Source: Prevotellaceae bacterium (GTDB lineage: Bacteria > Bacteroidota > Bacteroidia > Bacteroidales > UBA932). Taken from it: a stretch of DNA of 11,640 bases. Below the pieces are notes generated by a model. The model was not told where the DNA came from and did no database searches. It saw only the letters and a program-made list of their open reading frames with translations. Each line of letters starts with the position of its first letter. Positions within the stretch are counted from its first letter, which is position 1. Where the stretch lies: the NCBI GenBank assembly GCA_031257655.1, contig JAIROF010000129.1, positions 1 through 11,640 on the forward strand. Reading direction: 5' to 3'. Shown here in pieces: positions 7,672-11,640 of the stretch. A program made the translations under genes and the position numbers.

Positions 7672-7709
7672 TGCGCGTGTGCGCAATCTGAAAATTTATG
7701 CTACCTTTG
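7672..7709 (+). promoter_or_regulatory. Promoter of the HIRAN gene with an upstream inverted repeat
   Basis: TACCTTTG (7702-7709) is a full TAnnTTTG -7 box, 33 bp before the HIRAN ATG. In place of a TTG -33 box there is an inverted repeat TGCGC-GTGT-GCGCA (7672-7685), followed by ATCTGAAAA. The same arrangement recurs before surE. Confidence 0.7.
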
Positions 7710-7741
7710 CGGCACAAAAAACAAGTAAAACTACAAGCGTT

Positions 7742-8059
7742 ATGAAGCGTAAACATTTTCTAAATTGCGATGTGGCAGGGTTTACCTACTACGATGGCCC
7801 TGTTGTTTTTGGCCGGCTACAACCGGGAGCGGCGCTACAGCTGGTCGCCGAGCCGGAGAACCGCTACGACCCCAATGCAATTGCCGTGTACCTCGAGGAG
7901 CATAAGCTGGGGTTCATTCCGCGGAGCGAAAACAAAACGATCAGCCTGCTTTTTGAGCAGGGGTATGGCGATATTTTCGAAGCCTATATCAACCGAGTTT
8001 CGCCAGACGAAAGGCCAGAAAGCCAGATAGGAATGGTGGTCTATGTGAAGAAAAGGTAA
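7742..8059 (+). CDS. Standalone HIRAN-domain protein
   Basis: A 105-residue protein made almost entirely of one HIRAN domain. In other proteins (for example HLTF/Rad5 helicases) this fold binds DNA, including free 3' ends; standalone bacterial versions have no settled role, so a DNA-binding function in repair or stalled-replication handling is only inferred. Diagnostic features are AGFTYYDG at about 12-19, the signature EPENRYDPNAIAVY at about 37-50, and LGFIPRSENKTI at about 56-67. The frame is open upstream to 7637, but the promoter -7 box at 7702-7709 lies inside that extension, so translation from the ATG at 7742 is preferred; the domain is also complete from there. No signal peptide or membrane segment: cytoplasmic. 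The gene stands alone, with 262 bp before surE. Confidence 0.87.
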   Translation: MKRKHFLNCDVAGFTYYDGPVVFGRLQPGAALQLVAEPENRYDPNAIAVYLEEHKLGFIPRSENKTISLLFEQGYGDIFEAYINRVSPDERPESQIGMVVYVKKR

Positions 8060-8259
8060 AAAAAGGATAAAAAAGGGTAAAGTAGCGTGATGCTTGCCGA
8101 TATGCTCGTGAGGAAAATTAAGCTTGCAAAAAGAGGCGCTAAAATGGCGGCGCAGGAGCCTCGGCAAGAGCCTCGAAGTCTATGGCAAAGAGGGAGCTAA
8201 TGCTGCTGCAAGTTGAAAATTTTGCAGAAGGATACCCCCCCCGCAGGGTGCTCATCCGA

Positions 8260-8298
8260 TGCGCACGCGCGTAATCTGAAAAATTCGTGCTATCTTTG
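8260..8298 (+). promoter_or_regulatory. surE promoter, near copy of the HIRAN promoter module
   Basis: TATCTTTG (8291-8298) is a full -7 box 24 bp before the surE ATG. Upstream lie TGCGC-ACGC-GCGTA (8260-8273), then ATCTGAAAAA. Order and spacing match the HIRAN promoter except for one extra A. There is no TTG -33 box; the inverted repeat occupies that position. A C8 tract (8235-8242) lies about 20 bp further upstream. Confidence 0.68.
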
Positions 8299-8321
8299 CC
8301 TCCTCTTACACCCAAATTTTC

Positions 8322-9098
8322 ATGCAGCAACCACTGATTCTTATAACCAACGACGACGGCATACGCGCCAACGGGCTGCGCGCGCTGGTAGACGCCGCAA
8401 AGCCAGCGGGGCGCGTGCTGGTCGTAGCGCCGGAGGCGGAGCACTCGGGGCAAAGCCACGCCATTACCACCCAAACCCCTCTTCGCCTGCGCAAAATGCA
8501 GGGCTACGACAGCAGCAGCGACGTTACGGTGTACGTATGCAACGGCACGCCGGTAGACTGCGTCAAGCTGGGCATGACGCACCTGCTGAGCGACAAGCCA
8601 GACCTCGTGCTGTCGGGGGTTAACCACGGCTCCAACTCGTCCATCAGCGTAATTTACTCGGGCACCATGGCCGCAGCGCAGGAAGCCGCGCTGTACGGAA
8701 TACCCGCCATGGGGCTGTCGCTGCTGGACTACTCGCCCACCGCCGACTTCGGCGCAGTACAGGCCGTAGGCGGCGACCTGATAAAGAAGGCGCTGGCGCT
8801 TGGCCTGAGCAAAGGCATTTGCCTCAACGTGAACATCCCGGCGCTACCCGCGTCGGAAATACGCGGCGTGAAGCTTTGCCGGCAAGCCGGCGGAACGTGG
8901 AACGAACGCTACGACCGGCGGCTTGACCCGTACGGCGGCGAGTATTTTTGGCTGTCGGGGCACTTTGTCAACAACGAGCCCAGCGCCACCGATACCGACG
9001 AGTGGGCGCTGGCCAACGGCTACGTGGCGGTGGTGCCCATTCAGCCGGACATGACCGGCTACGCCGAGCTCGAACGCCTGAAAGAAACGTGGCGCTAA
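8322..9098 (+). CDS. surE: 5'/3'-nucleotidase SurE
   Basis: SurE is a divalent-metal-dependent phosphatase that removes the phosphate from nucleoside monophosphates (and short polyphosphate in some species), linked to stationary-phase survival in E. coli. The 258 residues are the usual length. Motifs: ITNDDG with metal-binding Asn10-Asp11-Asp12 near the N-terminus, APEAEHSGQSHAIT at about 36-49 with Ser43 as a metal ligand by family analogy, LSGVNHGSN at about 97-105 with Asn101, and IYSGTMAAAQEA at about 111-122. There is no signal peptide, so it is cytoplasmic. The ATG at 8322 lies 24 bp after a strong -7 box and gives a complete N-terminus. It is followed after 29 bp by rpe on the same strand, and the two likely form an operon. 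No residues look missing. Confidence 0.96.
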   Translation: MQQPLILITNDDGIRANGLRALVDAAKPAGRVLVVAPEAEHSGQSHAITTQTPLRLRKMQGYDSSSDVTVYVCNGTPVDCVKLGMTHLLSDKPDLVLSGVNHGSNSSISVIYSGTMAAAQEAALYGIPAMGLSLLDYSPTADFGAVQAVGGDLIKKALALGLSKGICLNVNIPALPASEIRGVKLCRQAGGTWNERYDRRLDPYGGEYFWLSGHFVNNEPSATDTDEWALANGYVAVVPIQPDMTGYAELERLKETWR

Positions 9099-9127
9099 CC
9101 CCAAAAAGCTAAATTGAGCTATACATC

Positions 9128-9772
9128 ATGCTAATTGCCCCTTCCATACTGTCTGCCGATATGGCCAACCTGAAGGCCGAGGTCGACATGCTCAACGCCA
9201 GCGCGGCAGAGTGGATTCACTTCGACATCATGGATGGCGTATTTGTTCCCAACCTTTCGTTTGGCTTCCCCGTGCTCGAGGCGGTGCGCCGCTGCACCGG
9301 CAAGCCGCTGGACGTGCACCTCATGATGGTGCAGCCCGAGCGGTACGTAGAGCGGTTTAAGGCGGCCGGTGCGGCGGTGCTCACCGTGCAGTACGAGGCG
9401 TGTACGCACCTGCACCGCGTGCTGGAGCACATCAAGAAGCTGGGAATGAAGGCCGGCGTAGCCCTCAACCCCCACACGCCGGCGGGCGCGCTGGAGGAGG
9501 TTGCGCAGCTGGCCGACGTGGCGCTCGTGATGTCGGTCAACCCCGGGTTTGGCGGGCAGGCCTTCATCGAAAGCTCCTACGGCAAGATAAGCCGCGTGCG
9601 CGAGCTGCTGCTGAAAAAAAATTCGCCGGCAGCCGTTGAGGTAGACGGCGGCGTGACGCTGGCCAACGCCCCCCAAATAAAGGCCGCCGGAGCGGATGCG
9701 CTGGTGGCGGGCAGCCTGATATTCACCGCGCCCCGCCCGCAGGAGGTTATTGACAAGCTGGCGGCGCTATAG
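9128..9772 (+). CDS. rpe: Ribulose-phosphate 3-epimerase
   Basis: This enzyme interconverts D-ribulose 5-phosphate and D-xylulose 5-phosphate in the non-oxidative pentose phosphate pathway. The 214-residue TIM-barrel protein has all main marks: IAPSILSAD at about 3-11, HFDIMDG (metal ligands His31 and Asp33, catalytic Asp33), LDVHLM with His64, MSVNPGFGGQ at about 135-144, and VEVDGG with Asp173 as the second catalytic acid, then VAGSLIF near the phosphate-binding end. One point differs from the E. coli protein: the strand reading TFHPEA there is TVQYEA here, with Gln88 in place of His. The gene starts 29 bp after surE with no promoter between, so it is probably cotranscribed. It ends 105 bp before the tmRNA. 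Cytoplasmic. Confidence 0.96.
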   Translation: MLIAPSILSADMANLKAEVDMLNASAAEWIHFDIMDGVFVPNLSFGFPVLEAVRRCTGKPLDVHLMMVQPERYVERFKAAGAAVLTVQYEACTHLHRVLEHIKKLGMKAGVALNPHTPAGALEEVAQLADVALVMSVNPGFGGQAFIESSYGKISRVRELLLKKNSPAAVEVDGGVTLANAPQIKAAGADALVAGSLIFTAPRPQEVIDKLAAL

Positions 9773-9823
9773 CCAAAATTTTGTAAAGCGCCCGCAATTT
9801 TGTGATTTTATGCAAACGCTACG

Positions 9824-9853
9824 TTGCAGGCGCCGATTTTTTTGCTACCTTTG
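9824..9853 (+). promoter_or_regulatory. ssrA promoter
   Basis: TTG (9824-9826), a 19-bp spacer and TACCTTTG (9846-9853) form a full Bacteroidota housekeeping promoter. The mature tmRNA begins 23 bp after the -7 box. The stretch TGCTACCTTTGCG is identical to that at the HIRAN promoter. Confidence 0.8.
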
Positions 9854-9876
9854 CGCCGTGACGTTATACCTTACCT

Positions 9877-10271
9877 GGGGCTGCTCGGTTTTGACAGCAG
9901 GATGACTTGAGGTGTAAGCATGCCGAGCGTTGTACGGAAGCTCGCAAATATCAACGTGCAAGCCATAACTGGCGAAACATCTTACGCACTCGCTGCCTAA
10001 CCGTTAGACGGTTTCGGCTTTATTGGCGGCTCAAGGAGCCTGCCGACGAGTATCCCGCCTTGCGTTCCGCTCATTAACGCAAGGCTTATGGGGTATCATC
10101 ATTTTGAGATAGCCGGGTAAACGCCCCTAATATCCGGTGAAAATTTAGGGGATAAGGGCTACATTCGGCAGCAGCTCGCCTGATGCAGCCTCGAAAATCG
10201 AAGGGCTGATAAGCATGTAGAAAGCGCATTAAGACCTTGTTTGGACGCGGGTTCGACTCCCGCCAGCTCCA
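9877..10271 (+). ncRNA. ssrA: Transfer-messenger RNA (tmRNA), tag GETSYALAA
   Basis: tmRNA rescues ribosomes stalled on broken mRNAs by acting first as alanyl-tRNA and then as mRNA for a degradation tag. The 5' GGGGCTG (9877-9883) pairs with the 3' CAGCTCC (10264-10270) to form the acceptor stem, with A10271 as discriminator; CCA is not encoded and must be added. The T arm is GCGGG-TTCGACT-CCCGC just before it. The tag reading frame is GGC GAA ACA TCT TAC GCA CTC GCT GCC followed by TAA (9971-10000), giving GETSYALAA, close to the GETNYALAA and GENNYALAA tags known in Bacteroidales. A hairpin CCGT-TAG-ACGG directly follows the stop, as in other tmRNAs. The length of 395 nt fits. The resume codon is placed by comparison with known tags. 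Confidence 0.95.
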
Positions 10272-10276
10272 CAAGC

Positions 10277-10315
10277 ACAGCGTTGCACAATTTTGTGCAA
10301 CGCTGTATTGTTTTT
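10277..10315 (+). terminator. Intrinsic terminator downstream of ssrA
   Basis: ACAGCGTTGCACAA (10277-10290) pairs perfectly with TTGTGCAACGCTGT (10293-10306) and is followed by the T-rich ATTGTTTTT (10307-10315). It starts 6 bp after the mature tmRNA end. The stem is nearly a perfect palindrome, so it could also work on the opposite strand. Confidence 0.88.
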
Positions 10316-10355
10316 ATGGGGTTGCTAATCAGGGCGTGTTTTCGGAATTTATTTT

Positions 10356-10386
10356 TTGTAACTTCGGATAATGTTGCGTAATTTTG
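10356..10386 (+). promoter_or_regulatory. Promoter of the integrase gene
   Basis: TTG (10356-10358, part of TTTTTTG), a 20-bp spacer and TAATTTTG (10379-10386) give a full TTG-N19-21-TAnnTTTG match. The -7 box lies 49 bp before the integrase ATG. Confidence 0.65.
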
Positions 10387-10390
10387 CAAT

Positions 10391-10432
10391 TTGTGATACA
10401 GATTTTGTTTGGTAATATCCATATTGTGATAC
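10391..10432. repeat. Direct repeats TTGTGATAC before the integrase start
   Basis: TTGTGATAC occurs at 10391-10399 and 10424-10432, starts 33 bp apart, about three helical turns. They span the expected transcription start and the leader of the integrase gene. They could be binding sites for the integrase arm domain or for a repressor; this is inference. Confidence 0.6.
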
Positions 10433-10435
10433 GCA

Positions 10436-11214
10436 ATGAAAGTCCGCTATACCCTCGTTTATAATCGCCGTAATAAGACATTGACGCCAACCACCAAGGC
10501 GCCTGTGCAGCTTGAGATTTATTTCGACCGCTCCACGCGCCGATGGATTGACACTCGTGTGGAGCTGGAGCCCCAATACTGGGACGACAGGGCAAAAAAC
10601 GTAAGCAAAAAACACCCCAACTTTGCCGGACTTTACCAGCTGCTAAAGAAGCAGCAAGACGATTTGGAAGCCTACGAGCTGGAGCTGCTCGCACAAGGTC
10701 GGGAACTCACCCCAGAACTTCTCTCCGCCTATTTTGCCGGAAATAAGGATAACTTCATCAAATTTGCTCTTGATATGATTGATGAGGAGTTAAGCCGGAA
10801 AAAAATTGACAAAAAAAGCCATGTAAAATACACGTCTAATTTAGAGTTGCTCAAAAAGATAACGGGCAATGACCTCTTATTTTCGCAGGTGAATGAAGCG
10901 CTCGTTAAGAAAATTGATATATATCTGCATACCAACGGATATGAACAGTCTACTATTGGGCGATTTCATGTTACGGTAAAGAAATTTACGGCGGCGGCGC
11001 TAAAAAAAGAGTACCTCAAAAAAGACCCATACGCCGACTTCACCATTGACCGCGGCGAGAGTGAGCGCACTAACTTGGAGCCATCGGAGCTGGCGGCGCT
11101 TGAGAGTTTAGACAGAAGTTTAATGTCACCTGAGCTGGTACAGGTGCTCGACAGATTTCTGTTCAGCTGCTACACAGGTTTGCGAATAGGCGACAGTATT
11201 TCACTAAAAAAAGA
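10436..11214 (+). pseudogene. Tyrosine recombinase (integrase) interrupted by an insertion sequence
   Basis: The first 259 codons encode a Bacteroidota-type phage/ICE integrase. An N-terminal arm-binding-like domain runs from MKVRYTLVYNRRNKTLT to about residue 60 (EPQYWDDRAKNV); a SAM-like core-binding domain covers about 104-200; the catalytic domain begins with LEPSELAALESLD at about 214 and reaches the first catalytic arginine in SCYTGLRIGDSISL (Arg250). Family members usually have about 380-410 residues and still need the K, HxxR and Tyr motifs, all absent here. At 11215 the sequence changes into an insertion sequence end, and the frame continues only to a stop at 11269 with IS-encoded residues. 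The rest of the gene may lie beyond the IS, outside the window. Its position 165 bp after the tmRNA 3' end suggests it belonged to an element integrated at ssrA. It is less GC-rich than surE-rpe. As it stands, no active recombinase is expected. Confidence 0.88.
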
Positions 11215-11640
11215 GGTGGTGTTCTACAAAGTATGTTACTCAAATTATACATATCCGAAATTGATATAAAAGAAAGCCAAATCAAATGCTTTGAAATGGT
11301 TGAATAATTTTTGGGAGAAACAGCATGTTTTTCGGAAAGCTCTGCCAATACGATGTCTCAGGCGACAGTTATTACCTTCAATACCCACCGTATTTTTCTT
11401 TCCTTTAACATGGTTATCACCCGAAAATGCACGGTTAAAACTTTCCCAATTGTCCGTATAAATCGTATCAAAACTAAGCCCAAGCGAAGATAATTCATCT
11501 CTTAATTTTTTGGCTGTCTCAAAATTACGTTTTCCCCACACGAATGCCACTATCTCGCCTGTTGATCGATGGTAAGCATAAATTAGCCACACTTTATTCT
11601 TTTTTTCTCCAACATATGTCCAAAACTCATCCACCTCAAG
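11215..11640 (-). mobile_element. IS1-family insertion sequence, partial (runs off the window)
   Basis: The element end is placed at 11215, where the integrase homology stops and GGTGGTGTTCTACAAAG begins, only 30 bp before the transposase stop codon, as in compact insertion sequences. The second terminal repeat and any target duplication are outside the window. The DNA is strongly AT-rich compared with the chromosome. Family assignment rests on the transposase. Confidence 0.8.
11245..11640 (-). CDS. IS1-family transposase, 3' part
   Basis: The DDE-type transposase that moves this element; only the last 131 or so residues are in the window and the frame stays open through the right edge (LEVDEFWTYVGEKKNKVW is the first readable part), so the start is not seen. 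The IS1 InsB pattern is clear: the first catalytic Asp in VDEFW (codon at 11629-11631), the second in IYTDNWESF (codon at about 11452-11454), and Glu in GIEGNNCRLRHRIGR (codon at about 11377-11379), followed by RAFRKTCCFSQKLFNHFKAF, which matches the IS1 C-terminus RKTLSFSKKLENH type. The stop is TAA at 11245-11247. No frameshift or internal stop is visible in this part. It is convergent with the interrupted integrase. Confidence 0.9.
   Translation of the reverse strand, partial: LEVDEFWTYVGEKKNKVWLIYAYHRSTGEIVAFVWGKRNFETAKKLRDELSSLGLSFDTIYTDNWESFNRAFSGDNHVKGKKNTVGIEGNNCRLRHRIGRAFRKTCCFSQKLFNHFKAFDLAFFYINFGYV

Noticed and set aside
8090..8200. 36-codon frame beginning MLADMLVRKIKLAKRG between the HIRAN gene and surE
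   Set aside because: A basic small protein is possible, but there is no promoter box before it and no family I recognise; length alone is not evidence.
8139..8627. 162-codon minus-strand frame over the surE start
   Set aside because: It overlaps the surE promoter and NDDG coding region and has no recognisable content.
9774..9810. Possible terminator after rpe (CAAAATT/AATTTTG arms)
   Set aside because: The stem is short and AT-only with a 15-nt loop and a poor T run; not strong enough to call.
10086..10274. Minus-strand frame reading WSWRESNPRPNKVL, and a second frame reading VELAGVEPASKQGLN nearby
   Set aside because: These are the well-known false proteins obtained by translating tRNA or tmRNA 3' ends in antisense; the region is ssrA.

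Overview
The window comes from a member of the Bacteroidota, most likely Bacteroidales. The evidence is a SusC/SusD outer-membrane pair, a membrane-spanning DUF6377-type regulator, promoters of the TTG-N19-21-TAnnTTTG type, no Shine-Dalgarno-like starts, and a tmRNA whose tag reads GETSYALAA. The chromosomal part is GC-rich. The last 1.3 kb, an integrase and an insertion sequence, is clearly more AT-rich.

Region 1 (1-6667, minus strand) is a nutrient-uptake locus. Transcription runs from a TPR/transmembrane/helix-turn-helix regulator (5024-6667), through a 376-bp gap holding tandem GC-rich repeats, a hairpin and a candidate susC promoter with a perfect palindrome, into susC (1549-4647) and susD (1-1542). 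SusC is the TonB-dependent porin and SusD its surface lipoprotein lid. The window opens exactly on the susD stop codon, so any hydrolases of the locus lie outside it and the substrate cannot be named.

Region 2 (6668-7741) has no convincing gene. It holds short GC repeats, a G10 tract, a candidate regulator promoter, and a 231-bp element (7350-7580) bounded by 17-bp inverted repeats that looks like a non-autonomous insertion-sequence derivative.

Region 3 (7742-10315, plus strand) is ordinary chromosome: a standalone HIRAN-domain protein, a surE-rpe gene pair (5'-nucleotidase and ribulose-phosphate 3-epimerase), and ssrA (tmRNA) with its own promoter and a strong terminator. The HIRAN and surE genes share a nearly duplicated promoter module.

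Region 4 (10316-11640) is accessory DNA. A tyrosine recombinase gene starts 165 bp after the tmRNA 3' end, which suggests that an integrative element used ssrA as its attachment site. The recombinase is cut just after its first catalytic arginine by an IS1-family insertion sequence that runs off the window.

I did not find a convincing new multi-gene system. The points most worth following are the palindrome at the susC promoter, the shared HIRAN/surE promoter module, the 231-bp inverted-repeat element, and the ssrA-linked element with its interrupted integrase.
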